The notes below the pieces were generated by a model. The model saw nothing but the letters and a program-made list of their open reading frames with translations, was not told the DNA's origin and made no database searches. DNA of 64,000 nt from Pseudomonas sp. RC10. GTDB taxonomy: Bacteria; Pseudomonadota; Gammaproteobacteria; Pseudomonadales; Pseudomonadaceae. The stretch covers positions 1,860,001 through 1,924,000 of the forward strand of contig NZ_CP151650.1 in assembly GCF_038397775.1 (NCBI RefSeq), given 5' to 3'. The translations under genes were made by a program, and so were the position numbers. Shown here piece after piece: positions 44,122 to 52,967 of this stretch (the stretch's first letter is position 1; the number at the start of each line of letters is the position of its first letter).

Positions 44122-45692
44122 AACACCTCGCTTGGGACCGTTGCCCGGTCCCAAGCCGGACAGCCCGGTGTATCCGGCCTGTCCGCCTGATGGGGTATGC
44201 GCGGCCATTGATGATGGTGTTCAGCGTCCTGTCGATTGATCAGGCGCGAAGTGAGGTGGGCCCGGAACCCCCGATGTCTGCGCCGAGTATGCCCGTGTCT
44301 GCCACGAAGGGCGGCCAATGGGCCTTGTCGCAAGGCACTGTCAGCAGCCTGCAATTGAGCCTGGCTGACGCAGTGGCACTGGGACTGCGCACCAACCGGG
44401 ACATTCGCCGCTCCTACTTGCAGCGGGTGGCGCAGAAGTTCGACGTGCAGGTGGCGGAGGCTTTTTTCTCTCCGCGCTTTCATTTAAGCGCTCGGCAGCT
44501 TGCACGCCGTGATTCGGAGGATCGCAGACAGGAAGTCGGCGTGACGCCGAAAGCCTCGCTCAACACGGAATGGGGAACCCGCTTCAGCCTGTCCTGGGCG
44601 CAACGGGTCGATCGGACTGATCGCGCAGGCCGCCAGCAACAGCGGGGCCTGGGCATCGAAGTTGTGCAGCCGCTACTGAAGAACGCGGGGCGGGACGTCG
44701 TCACCGCTCCACGCCAGCGCGCGCGGTTGAACGAACGCAGCCGTCGGCTCGGGTTGGAAGCGTCAGTGGCGCAAAGCGTGACTCAAATCGTGTCTGCCTA
44801 CCGCGAGCTGCTCAAGGCGCAAGAGCAGCTGCGGATTGTGGCTCGTGCGCTGGAGCGGTCGCGCGAGCAGATGCGAGTCAACGAAGCGTTGATTGCGTCC
44901 GGGCGCATGGCGCAGGTGGATCGTCTGCAAAATGAGGCGGATCTGGCCTATCAGGAACTCAATGCGGAACAGGCCTCGCATCACCTGCAGGCGAGCCGTC
45001 GGGCGCTGCTGAAATTGTTGGCGCTGGACCTCACCACACCGCTGCACGCCAGTGATGATCTGAGCGCCGAGCGTATCGACATCGATCCCGAGCACGCCTT
45101 GAGCATTGCCCGACAACGTCAGCCCGCCTACCTGCGACAGCGCATTGCAGAGGAGCTGGCCGATATCGACCTGTTGATCGCCAAAAATCATCAACAGTGG
45201 GACCTGTCTCTGGTCGCCGGAGCCGCCGAGGATCGCCAGCGTAATTCGTCGAATGCACAGCAAGGCCAGGATAGGCGATGGAGTGCCTACGCAGGCGTGC
45301 AACTGGACATTCCGATTGGCGACCCTGCGCAACGCCAGCGACGGGTTCACGCCCAGGTCGCCGTCGACACCCAGGCGCTGCAACAGGCTGAAGCCCGACA
45401 GTCGCTGGAGCAGGAAGTCACGGATGCCATTCGTACGATGCAGACCCATTGGCGGCAATACGAAATTGCCCTTCGCAGTCGCAGCTTGTCCGAGCAAAAA
45501 CTGGCTGTGGAAAGGCGAAGGTTGCACGTCGGGCGCACCAGCACCTTTCAGGTCTTGAGTTTCGAGGAGGACCTGCGTCGCGCCGAGAATGCCGTGCTCA
45601 ATGCGCTGATCGCCTACCTCAATGCACAGACCCGACTGGATGAACGCTTGGGCATGACCCTGGACAGCTGGGAGATCGCGCTCAATGACTGA
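44118..45692 (+). CDS. TolC-family outer-membrane efflux protein
   Basis: 524 residues with two TolC repeats of long coiled coils (SVTQIVSAYRELLKAQEQLRIVARALERSREQM and EQEVTDAIRTMQTHWRQYEIALRSRSLSEQKLAVERRRL). It completes an envelope-spanning channel with the ABC pump and the adaptor. The start is a GTG overlapping the previous stop; an ATG at 44190 directly before a hydrophobic stretch (ARPLMMVFSVLS) could be the true signal-peptide start. It overlaps the adaptor gene by eight bases. Confidence 0.88.
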   Translation: MKHLAWDRCPVPSRTARCIRPVRLMGYARPLMMVFSVLSIDQARSEVGPEPPMSAPSMPVSATKGGQWALSQGTVSSLQLSLADAVALGLRTNRDIRRSYLQRVAQKFDVQVAEAFFSPRFHLSARQLARRDSEDRRQEVGVTPKASLNTEWGTRFSLSWAQRVDRTDRAGRQQQRGLGIEVVQPLLKNAGRDVVTAPRQRARLNERSRRLGLEASVAQSVTQIVSAYRELLKAQEQLRIVARALERSREQMRVNEALIASGRMAQVDRLQNEADLAYQELNAEQASHHLQASRRALLKLLALDLTTPLHASDDLSAERIDIDPEHALSIARQRQPAYLRQRIAEELADIDLLIAKNHQQWDLSLVAGAAEDRQRNSSNAQQGQDRRWSAYAGVQLDIPIGDPAQRQRRVHAQVAVDTQALQQAEARQSLEQEVTDAIRTMQTHWRQYEIALRSRSLSEQKLAVERRRLHVGRTSTFQVLSFEEDLRRAENAVLNALIAYLNAQTRLDERLGMTLDSWEIALND

Positions 45693-46890
45693 CGTATTGA
45701 AACTCAAACCCGCTGCTCTGAAGGCGGGTATGGCGGGCGTAATGGCGCTGCTGATCGCAAGTGCGGGCTTTTATGGGAGCAGGCAGGATGAGCCAGCGCC
45801 AACGGAGCGCTGGGTACAGGTCACGCCGACTCCGCTGGAGCATCGCATCGGTCTGGTCGGACGTATCGTGCCCGGAGAGGCCATGACGTTGATCGCGCCC
45901 TTCGAGGGCCATATCGAAGCGCACATGTTCGCCATCGATCAACGCGTCGCTCAAGACCAGTTGTTGCTCAGGATCAGCCCCGACCTGTTGCACCTGCAGA
46001 TTCGGGAAGCCTTGGCCGAACGTCTCAAGGCCGAAAGCGCCGTGCAGGTGTTTGAGAGCTGGGCTGACGGCGACGAAATGGCCAGGGCACGCCGGGCGCT
46101 AAGCAGTGGTCAGTTGGGGCTGGCGGATACCCGACGCAAACTCGCAGAGACGCAGGCCTTGCTGGAACAGGGCATTGTGCCGCGCATGGAGGTCGACAGC
46201 CTGACGCAGCAACTGCGCACGCAATCGCTGGATGTCTCGGCGGCTCAAGCTGAGCTGGCTCAGGTCAGCAAGCGAGGGAAGGGAGAGCATCGACAAATCG
46301 CGGACATGCAGCTCGCCAGTGCGCGTGCCCGGCATGACGCATTGCTCGCACTCGAACAGCGCGGCGAGATCAGGGCCCCTTTCTCCGGCATCGTCCTGCG
46401 TCTGCCGGACGGCCCGTCTACCTTGAACGACCGACCCATCGCCGTGGGCGCGCGGGTGAGCCAGGGGCAGGCGTTGTTCGGTCTGGCCAGCGTCGAACGT
46501 TTGAAGGTGCAGGCGAGGGTGGACGAGGTCGACATCAACCAGTTGCATGAAGGCATGCCCGCCGAGGTCAGCGGTGACGGCTTCAACGACGTGTTGCACG
46601 GCACGATCACCGCTGTAGGCGCTCAGGCGATTGAGTCCGACATGCGCGGCAACGGCGCTTCCTACCACGTCACCGTAAGCCTGCCACCGCTTGATCGGGA
46701 CAGCCGTCAACGGCTGCGTTTGGGCATGAGCGCACGGCTGTCGATCCTCATCGCCCGCCACCCCGACGCCGTCGTCCTGCCCACCGATGCCGTGGGTGAA
46801 AAGCAGGGCGAACATTTCGTTATTCATCGGGCGGCGCTCGATGCCCCGGAATCAATGCGCCCCGTCACCTTGGGAAAAATAACTTTGTGA
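45685..46890 (+). CDS. Periplasmic adaptor (HlyD/MacA type) with a short C-terminus
   Basis: 401-residue membrane-fusion protein: N-terminal anchor (residues 16-32), lipoyl halves VPGEAMTLIAPFEGHIEAHMFAIDQRVAQDQLLLRI and EIRAPFSGIVLRLPDG flanking a coiled-coil hairpin (100-235), and beta-barrel VDEVDINQLHEGMPAEV. It would bridge pump and outer-membrane channel. The product stops at RPVTLGKITL, just after the first strand of the membrane-proximal domain where homologues continue for about 25-30 residues with a GL..GD motif. A short overlapping ORF follows. Confidence 0.85.
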   Translation: MTDVLKLKPAALKAGMAGVMALLIASAGFYGSRQDEPAPTERWVQVTPTPLEHRIGLVGRIVPGEAMTLIAPFEGHIEAHMFAIDQRVAQDQLLLRISPDLLHLQIREALAERLKAESAVQVFESWADGDEMARARRALSSGQLGLADTRRKLAETQALLEQGIVPRMEVDSLTQQLRTQSLDVSAAQAELAQVSKRGKGEHRQIADMQLASARARHDALLALEQRGEIRAPFSGIVLRLPDGPSTLNDRPIAVGARVSQGQALFGLASVERLKVQARVDEVDINQLHEGMPAEVSGDGFNDVLHGTITAVGAQAIESDMRGNGASYHVTVSLPPLDRDSRQRLRLGMSARLSILIARHPDAVVLPTDAVGEKQGEHFVIHRAALDAPESMRPVTLGKITL

Positions 46891-47096
46891 GACATGTCTC
46901 GAAGGAAGTCTATGAGCACATGATATTTCCCAAAGGCGATAAGCCTGACAAAACAGCAGATGGTCCAGACGCAACGGCTGCGAACCCTTTGCCCGAATTT
47001 GAACAAGCGCTGACGTTGCGCCAAGCCATCCACAAGTACCTCCAGCAAAACGCCATCCCCACACTCTTCCAAACCATCGCCCGGCTTCGCCGCTGA
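46887..47096 (+). CDS. Small ORF at the 3' end of the export operon
   Basis: 69 codons from GTG 46887, overlapping the adaptor stop by four bases, or 58 codons from ATG 46920 with AAGGAAG upstream. The sequence is polar and Asp/Lys-rich at first (FPKGDKPDKTADGPDATAANP) and ends in an amphipathic helix LTLRQAIHKYLQQNAIPTLFQTIARLRR. No signal peptide or family match recognised. Translational coupling is plausible. It could be a peptide cargo, an adaptor remnant, or a chance ORF. Confidence 0.45.
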   Translation: MRHVSKEVYEHMIFPKGDKPDKTADGPDATAANPLPEFEQALTLRQAIHKYLQQNAIPTLFQTIARLRR

Positions 47097-47097
47097 C

Positions 47098-48171
47098 TCA
47101 CTCAAACGCCAATGACCCACACGCTCTCATCCCGGGCGGCGCCGAATTGACTCGGTTTCGCCCGGTGCTTTTCGCGGCGTATAACGCCATGTCCGCTTCA
47201 TGCAGCCACATACCCGCGTCGGTGAGGTGTGGGCCGTAGGCCGCGATGCCGATGCTCAGGCTTAGCCGCAGGTCAGGAAGGGCGGTGTGGGCGTGGTCGT
47301 GCACCGTTCGGCGCAGGCGTTCGAGGATGTCGTTGGCTTGCGCGAGCGTCGTATCGGGCAGGATCACGCAGAATTCATCGCCGCCGTAGCGACCGGCCAG
47401 ATCCGTTTCCCGAAGGCTCGCGGTCAAGGCACCACTCAATTGCTTGAGCACGTTGTCGCCGATGATATGACCGTAGGTGTCGTTGATGGTCTTGAAGTGA
47501 TCGATGTCGATCAGCGCCACGCTGTTCTGACGCTTGATTGTCTGGCAATTGCTGAACTCGACCCGCAGCAGGTCTTTCCAGGCACCGTGGTTCATCAGGC
47601 CGGTCAGGCTGTCAGTGGTGCTGAGTTTTTCCAGCGCCTTCTTGCTTTTCGACAGCTTCACCGCGACCCGATAGCACACCAGGCCAATCGCCATTGGGTA
47701 GATCACCAACATCGGCAGACAGGCGTAGATCTGGATCTGGCTAATGTCAGGAAACAGTTCCGGAACGAAAATGCCATAAGCCACCAACCCGCCGACCACT
47801 TGAGCCACACTGCCCAACAGAAACAGCCGTGGTCCGCCCGCAGCGATGTTATTCATCGCCATCATCGACAACGCGGTCACGCTGGCCAGAGGGCTAAGCC
47901 CCATCGCGCCGGCCCAGAACCCGCCGGCCAGCGAGTCGTACATCAGATTTCGGCGTTCGGCCTTGTAGGGCTGTTTCGATAACTTGGCCAGAAGATACGC
48001 CAAGTGGGGCCATCCATAGCCATGCAAGACCATCACCACCCAGACCCAAATCGGCGGGTGTGACGGGTATAGCGCGGCGGCAACGGCAAAAAAGCCGATG
48101 CCCATCCCCACGCTGCGCGGCACATGCATGCGCCGGGCAAACGAGAGACCTTTACGGACTGAGGTGTTCAT
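47098..48171 (-). CDS. MASE2-GGDEF diguanylate cyclase
   Basis: 357-residue inner-membrane enzyme making cyclic di-GMP from two GTP. The N-terminal MASE2 sensor (about residues 15-175, six to seven helices) precedes a GGDEF domain with intact active site GRYGGDEF near residue 265 and an RETD inhibitory site (RxxD) five residues before it, so product inhibition is expected. The architecture matches AdrA/DgcC-type cyclases that promote biofilm matrix. It converges on the export-operon end, 1 base apart. Confidence 0.92.
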   Translation of the reverse strand: MNTSVRKGLSFARRMHVPRSVGMGIGFFAVAAALYPSHPPIWVWVVMVLHGYGWPHLAYLLAKLSKQPYKAERRNLMYDSLAGGFWAGAMGLSPLASVTALSMMAMNNIAAGGPRLFLLGSVAQVVGGLVAYGIFVPELFPDISQIQIYACLPMLVIYPMAIGLVCYRVAVKLSKSKKALEKLSTTDSLTGLMNHGAWKDLLRVEFSNCQTIKRQNSVALIDIDHFKTINDTYGHIIGDNVLKQLSGALTASLRETDLAGRYGGDEFCVILPDTTLAQANDILERLRRTVHDHAHTALPDLRLSLSIGIAAYGPHLTDAGMWLHEADMALYAAKSTGRNRVNSAPPGMRACGSLAFE

Positions 48172-48443
48172 AGCTCTTCACCGGGTAGTGACGCAGCATC
48201 CCGACTGAAACATCGGCCACGACGAACGACTCTGAGTGTCACCCCCTTCCCTGAGGGTGGGAAGAGCAATTTGCCACTACTGGTCGAATAATCACCACCG
48301 GCTGTCGTTAAGCCTGGCATCTGTCCGGGTGCTTTTTCCCCGAATCTGTCTATAGACGCTCTTCGGGGATTGGCGTGGAATGCCCACAACCCCACTCGAC
48401 TGCCTTCGAGCGGGTCATTTCCTACAATGGCTGGACAGCGCTC

Positions 48444-49079
48444 ATGCCAGAACTCTCGAACCTCATCGCCTTTTCTCTCATCTCTCTGGGCATGGTTCTG
48501 ACGCCGGGACCGAACATGATCTACGTGATCTCGCGATCGATCTCACAGGGTCGCAAGGCAGGACTGATTTCCCTCGGCGGCGTTGGCATCGGTTTCATCT
48601 TCTACATGCTGTGCGCAGCATTTGGCATCACCGGGCTGGTCATGGCGGTGCCCTACGCCTACGACACCTTGCGCATCGCGGGCGCGCTGTACCTGCTGTA
48701 CCTCGCCTGGCAAGCGGTCAAACCGGGCGGCCGTTCGCCGTTTCAGGTCAAGTCTTTGCCGCAGGACAGCAATAAACAGCTGTTTCTGATGGGGCTGCTC
48801 ACCAACCTGTTTAACCCCAAAGTCGCCGTGCTCTACCTCTCGCTGCTGCCGCAATTCATCACCGTCGGAGCGGGCAACAGCGTGCTCAGCCAATCCCTGA
48901 TATTGGGCAGCGCGCAGATCGGCGTCAGCCTCACGGTCAATGCGATGGTCGCCATGGCGGCAGGGTCGATTGCGGTGTTTCTGGCGACCAAACCCACGTG
49001 GGCTAACGTGCAGCGCTGGTTGATGGGCACGGTGCTGTTCGGCTTCGCGGTGCGCATGGCGGTCGACAGCAGAAAGTGA
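48444..49079 (+). CDS. LysE-family exporter
   Basis: 211-residue amino-acid exporter with the SLGMVLTPGPNMIYVISRS opening and LLTNLFNPKVAVLYLSLLPQF as the second landmark, six helices. The ATG at 48444 is the most plausible start; the upstream frame encodes a non-hydrophobic leader. Third LysE-type gene in the window, each in a separate context. Confidence 0.9.
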   Translation: MPELSNLIAFSLISLGMVLTPGPNMIYVISRSISQGRKAGLISLGGVGIGFIFYMLCAAFGITGLVMAVPYAYDTLRIAGALYLLYLAWQAVKPGGRSPFQVKSLPQDSNKQLFLMGLLTNLFNPKVAVLYLSLLPQFITVGAGNSVLSQSLILGSAQIGVSLTVNAMVAMAAGSIAVFLATKPTWANVQRWLMGTVLFGFAVRMAVDSRK

Positions 49080-49182
49080 CGGGTTTACATCTTCGGAAAA
49101 AAACGTTCTCCGGTCCCTTGTCAGATGCGCCGCCAACGGCCAGATTAGCCGCCGAATTCGCATCATTTCAAAGGATCGGCTG

Positions 49183-50352
49183 ATGCCCCTGAAACGCTTT
49201 CTCCTTCAGATGACGTACCTCGCCGCGTTGATGACACCGCTCGCTCATGCCGCTGATGCCCTGCACGTCTTCACCGGCACCCTCGGTAAATCGCCCATCG
49301 TGGTAGAGCTGGATTTGACCAAGCCCGACGACATCAGCGGGCGCTACTTCTATGAGAAGTACCACAAGGATTTGGCGCTTTCCGGCAAACAGACCGGGCA
49401 GGATCTGACGCTGACCGAAGGCCTGAGCTACGACGACAACCCCGACTTGCCCACCCTGCATCTGCATAAATCCTCAGACGCCGGTTGGGCAGGGGAGTGG
49501 AGCAGTTCCAAGGGCAAATCCTACAAGGTGCAATTGAGCGAAAAGAAGGTCGCCGCGCCTGATGCCACCGCCGAGCCCGGCTGGCAAGGCATCTATCGGG
49601 ACTCTCCTTACGACTACCTGCGCCTCAGCCAGTTGAAACTCAAGGCCGATAAAAAAGAGACCTTCATGGGCCACGACCTGCAATGGTGGGTCGAGCCCGA
49701 ATCAGGCATCACCCTGTTCGAAATCACTTCCGGTTACGCCCCCGAACAGGCCGAGAAAATCAACCGACAACTGCGCTCGCGGCTGTGGAATGAAGTCGTC
49801 AGCTACCACCAGTGCATGCTCGGTGGCAGCCGCACAGAAGGTGAGTTCGACCAGTCCGTCACCCCGGAACTGATGACGTCGGGCATCGTCAGCCTCAACA
49901 TCTCCACCTCCTACGATTGCGGTGGCGCACACCCGGACTTCGGCGATTCGCCCCTTAACCTCGACGCGACCACCGGAAAGGAACTGACGCTGGAAGATGT
50001 CCTCTGGGTCGGCAAAGGCAAGCCCTTCCACTATGAACGTGATGAAGCAGGCGGCGTGAGCTTCGACACGTACTCGGACTACCGCAGCAAGGCCTTCGCG
50101 CCCTGGCTCGTCAGCCAACTGAAAGCCGCCCACCCCGACGACATGAAAGCCCCCGAAACCGACGACGACTGCGACTACACCGACGAATCCGTCTGGGACT
50201 TCCCGTCCTGGTACTTCACCGAGGAAGGCATCTACGTCGGCCCCTATTTCGCCCGAGTCATGCGCGCCTGCGAAGGGCCGGAATGGTCAGTGGTGCCGTA
50301 CGCCGCGCTCAAGGCGCATCCGGGGGGCGTGAAGGTGGTGTTGCCAGAGTAA
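49183..50352 (+). CDS. Exported protein with DUF3298/RsiV-like domain
   Basis: 389 residues with signal peptide to about residue 23 (THAAD boundary; AHAAD in sequence). The C-terminal half holds the pattern SLNISTSYDCGGAHPDFGDSPLNLDATTGKELTLEDV followed by YFTEEGIYVGPYF, as in the RsiV/DUF3298 fold used in some anti-sigma and lysozyme-binding proteins. The N-terminal 150 residues may be a second beta domain. Function unknown. AAGGATCGGCTG precedes the start. Confidence 0.72.
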   Translation: MPLKRFLLQMTYLAALMTPLAHAADALHVFTGTLGKSPIVVELDLTKPDDISGRYFYEKYHKDLALSGKQTGQDLTLTEGLSYDDNPDLPTLHLHKSSDAGWAGEWSSSKGKSYKVQLSEKKVAAPDATAEPGWQGIYRDSPYDYLRLSQLKLKADKKETFMGHDLQWWVEPESGITLFEITSGYAPEQAEKINRQLRSRLWNEVVSYHQCMLGGSRTEGEFDQSVTPELMTSGIVSLNISTSYDCGGAHPDFGDSPLNLDATTGKELTLEDVLWVGKGKPFHYERDEAGGVSFDTYSDYRSKAFAPWLVSQLKAAHPDDMKAPETDDDCDYTDESVWDFPSWYFTEEGIYVGPYFARVMRACEGPEWSVVPYAALKAHPGGVKVVLPE

Positions 50353-50417
50353 GCTCGGATGAGAAGGCAGGTCTGCTGCTTTTCAGGCAGCAATCGCTGC
50401 CCAAAAAGCAGCACTCA

Positions 50418-51071
50418 TCATTTGCTTCCCGTCACACCCTTCACCAGTGCCCCGTGAGCCTTGGCATCCTTGGCCAGCGAGATCACGTTGACCATCGCTG
50501 TGCGGTTACCGGAAGCCGCGGCGACGGTGGTGCTCAGCACCTTGCCGCCGTCGACGCTGCCGGAGATGTCCAGCTGACGCAGCCCGAGGCCTTTTCTGAC
50601 GACCTTCTTCTCGCCCAGCTTGCTGAAGTCCTTGTAGCTGGACTGCTGCTGAACGAGGGTTTCCGCGATGATGTCGTCCAGGGTTTCCGTATCGTTTGAC
50701 GGCACTGTCTTGCCGTCGGGCAGCGGCGTCTCCGTGATGATCACCACGCGCTTGGCGGGCTTGTTCATGTACAGCGAGCCGGTAACTCCAGCCGCCTTGG
50801 CCTTGTCATCGATCTCTTCCATCGGCCCTTTGACGTAGTCCTTGGGCAGATAAAACACGAACTTGCCGCCGAGCATCGAGACCTTCTGCCCCGTGGGTTT
50901 GGCAGGCGCGGTCTTGGAAGTTTTCGACGCCTTCGAGGATTTAGACGAGTGAGTGGTCTTGGACGACTTGGCAGGGTGCTTGATGTCAGTGGCAGCCTGT
51001 GCACCCGCCACGCTCAGGCCAAGCAAAAGCGTGGTGCAGATCAAAGCTGATTTCAGGGTGAGCAAGCGCAT
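50418..51071 (-). CDS. Exported protein with Ser/Lys-rich linker, possibly DcrB-like
   Basis: 217 residues: signal peptide to about residue 26, then a Lys/Ser/Thr-rich linker (SSKTTHSSKSSKASKTSKTA), then a mixed alpha/beta domain GGKFVFYLPKDYVKG, RVVIITETPLP, SYKDFSKLGEKKVV that resembles DcrB-type envelope proteins in strand order. Confidence in the family is low. GAGGTAGGA precedes the ATG. Confidence 0.65.
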   Translation of the reverse strand: MRLLTLKSALICTTLLLGLSVAGAQAATDIKHPAKSSKTTHSSKSSKASKTSKTAPAKPTGQKVSMLGGKFVFYLPKDYVKGPMEEIDDKAKAAGVTGSLYMNKPAKRVVIITETPLPDGKTVPSNDTETLDDIIAETLVQQQSSYKDFSKLGEKKVVRKGLGLRQLDISGSVDGGKVLSTTVAAASGNRTAMVNVISLAKDAKAHGALVKGVTGSK

Positions 51072-51285
51072 TCCTACCTCATCAAAGGTTGATTCCTACA
51101 GAGGTCCGCATTTTGCCTGACGGCTGCAAGCGATGGATAGAAGTGCGTTCGCTCATACCGATGACCGTAGGACCGCGCTTTGCCCGTGAAAAGATCTAAC
51201 AGCGCCCCATGGCATCAAGACTGTTTTCATTAAACAAAACACGCGCGTTATTTCAGCGTTATTACGGTCGTCACTTTTAAGGCCG

Positions 51286-51312
51286 AAAAAAAGCCGCTAG
51301 GGCAAGCGGCTG
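51286..51312 (-). terminator. Intrinsic terminator of the small exported protein gene
   Basis: AGCCGCT (51292-51298) and AGCGGCT (51305-51311) form the stem, and the minus strand then has a run of seven T residues. It follows the gene at 51414-51638. The rest of the gap 51072-51413 shows no gene. Confidence 0.88.
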
Positions 51313-51413
51313 AAGTTTGGAGCTTTGGGGCCCCACGTCGGGAGCAACGACGCGGAGAGTTGCAACAACAGAAACACAACACAGAAAAAGACAGAACAGA
51401 AACGGCGTACAGG

Positions 51414-51638
51414 TCAGGTGTGTTTAGCGTTCTCCACTTGAGGGTCATAGGTTGAGGCTTGCTGAGTCTTGTCCTGCGCTTTGGCCTTCGCGGCCAAGGC
51501 TTCTTCATGCTGCTCGACGTTCGCTTGCAGCGCTTCGTTGCGGGCCACGAAGGCAGGGGATTCTTCGGCGAAAACGGCAGGGGAGGCCATCAATGAAGAC
51601 ACAGCGAGTGCGCTGATAATGCCGATGGATTTGAACAT
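51414..51638 (-). CDS. Small exported helical protein
   Basis: 74 residues from MFKSIGIISALAVSSLMASPAVFA, a clean signal peptide, then a Glu/Ala/Lys-rich helix (NEALQANVEQHEEALAAKAKAQDKTQQ). AAGGTTTATTTCAA precedes the ATG; the frame nine codons longer is unlikely. Function unknown; a stress-induced envelope peptide is possible. Confidence 0.75.
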   Translation of the reverse strand: MFKSIGIISALAVSSLMASPAVFAEESPAFVARNEALQANVEQHEEALAAKAKAQDKTQQASTYDPQVENAKHT

Positions 51639-51765
51639 TTGAAATAAACCTTCTTGCGTGTGCAAGTTCGATTAGGTGAGGCCACTGTAAGAACCCAGCG
51701 CCTCAGGATCAAATGAAACCCGGCTAAATATTGATTAGCGAAAAAGTTATGTGGGTGTCAGGGAA

Positions 51766-52707
51766 TTAAATGTTTTTCATTGGCGCAAAGATAGGTCGAA
51801 TGCCACGACACTTCGGATAATCCCCACAGCCCCAGAAATTACCACCGGCGTTTGCGCCAGTGCGAGCGACGCGGATCACCATCGGTTTGCGGCAATGCGG
51901 ACAAGCGGGCGGCTTGGGCAAGACCGGCGTTGCCACTGGCTCTTCAGGCGCTTGTTCAAAAACCACCGCCGCTGGCTGCATCGGCTCAACCACCGCAGGC
52001 TCAACACGCTCGGGCGCCATTTCAGTCGTTGGCCGAGGACTTGGCTTGCGCGTCTCGACAATCCATTGCCGCAACACGTTCCCGTCCACCAATTGCAGAT
52101 TGCGCCCTGAAGCAAAGTCCCACGCCTGCCTGGTAAACGTCCCACTCGTCACCACGAACCCGCCGACAGCCCCCTCGGCCGCCATCGCCCCGTACAACTC
52201 CCGCACCACCGGCACACCCACCTGCACCGCGCGCCATTGCTTGCACTGCACCAGATAGGTTTCACCGTCCTTGCGCGCCACCAGATCAATCCCGCCGTCC
52301 GGCCCGCGCCCGCCCGTGTCCTGCACCTTGAAACCGCGACGACGCAACGCCTCACCCACCAGCAACTCAAACTCGCGCCAACTGATCCTCAGCAACGTAT
52401 TGCCGCCTGGGGTGGTGACGGATTTCAACAACGTGCGTGATCGGAAACGGCGGAAGAGCGAGGCGATGGTTCCGCAGCCGAAAATGAACGGCAGCGCGTA
52501 CTGGCCAATGCTCGCCGCCATCCGCGTCACGTTGCCGATGACGAGCGACTGAAACTGATGCGGATCGCCAGAGAACGCCGCTGGGGCAGACGAGGCTACC
52601 GCGTGCAGGCCAATGCCTGACACCAACGCAACCGAAAGACTGAGCCACCAGGGCAATTTGCTGGCGATTACAAAAAGGTCGTCAAACAGAGAAGATTTCT
52701 TGGCCAT
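51766..52707 (-). CDS. Membrane-anchored Mrr-like endonuclease with zinc ribbon
   Basis: 313 residues. Two hydrophobic segments (about 16-38 and 62-82) precede an Mrr_cat nuclease domain (residues 107-215): SWREFELLVGEALRRRGF, DGGIDLVARKDGETYLVQCKQW (catalytic Asp and QxK), VVREL. A Pro-rich linker then leads to a topoisomerase-type zinc finger CPHCRKPM...WGCGDYPKC (residues 268-300). The family is linked to restriction of modified DNA, but membrane anchoring and zinc ribbon are unusual and could mean another DNA-processing role. Weak start context. Confidence 0.85.
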   Translation of the reverse strand: MAKKSSLFDDLFVIASKLPWWLSLSVALVSGIGLHAVASSAPAAFSGDPHQFQSLVIGNVTRMAASIGQYALPFIFGCGTIASLFRRFRSRTLLKSVTTPGGNTLLRISWREFELLVGEALRRRGFKVQDTGGRGPDGGIDLVARKDGETYLVQCKQWRAVQVGVPVVRELYGAMAAEGAVGGFVVTSGTFTRQAWDFASGRNLQLVDGNVLRQWIVETRKPSPRPTTEMAPERVEPAVVEPMQPAAVVFEQAPEEPVATPVLPKPPACPHCRKPMVIRVARTGANAGGNFWGCGDYPKCRGIRPIFAPMKNI

Positions 52708-52762
52708 ATCCGTGGTCTTTCACACATCTGTCAAAGAGGATTCAGTCAACAAGCGGCACACA

Positions 52763-52793
52763 CCTGTAGCAGTCCGGCTCGCCGGCGGCAGCG
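52763..52793. repeat. REP half-copy of a second type
   Basis: CCTGTAGCAGTCCGGCTCGC and the following GGCGGCAGCG occur here; an inverted relative (GCTGCCACCGGCGAGCCGGACTGCTAC in two parts) lies at about 60863-60892 between nrdA and nrdB. A distinct REP family from the GAATTCGCGA type. Confidence 0.6.
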
Positions 52794-52967
52794 ATCATAA
52801 GCGTTCTGCAAACTTAGGTTCAGAAAACAACGAACCGTCTGTAAGAACCCTCATCCACAGCAGTAAGAATGCAATCACAGTCTACAGCGAAAAAGCATTG
52901 TGGTGGCTCAATGATGTCATGGTAAAACGCTGTCCGGAAAATCCATCCGCACCGCTAAGGAATAGCC

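Noticed and set aside
41054..47096. Interpretation of the export cluster as a known bacteriocin or RiPP locus
   Set aside because: No peptidase-containing ABC protein, lanthionine or radical-SAM enzyme, and no double-glycine leader peptide seen.
48168..48395. 75-codon minus-strand ORF upstream of the diguanylate cyclase
   Set aside because: No good start site and unremarkable composition; more likely the cyclase leader.
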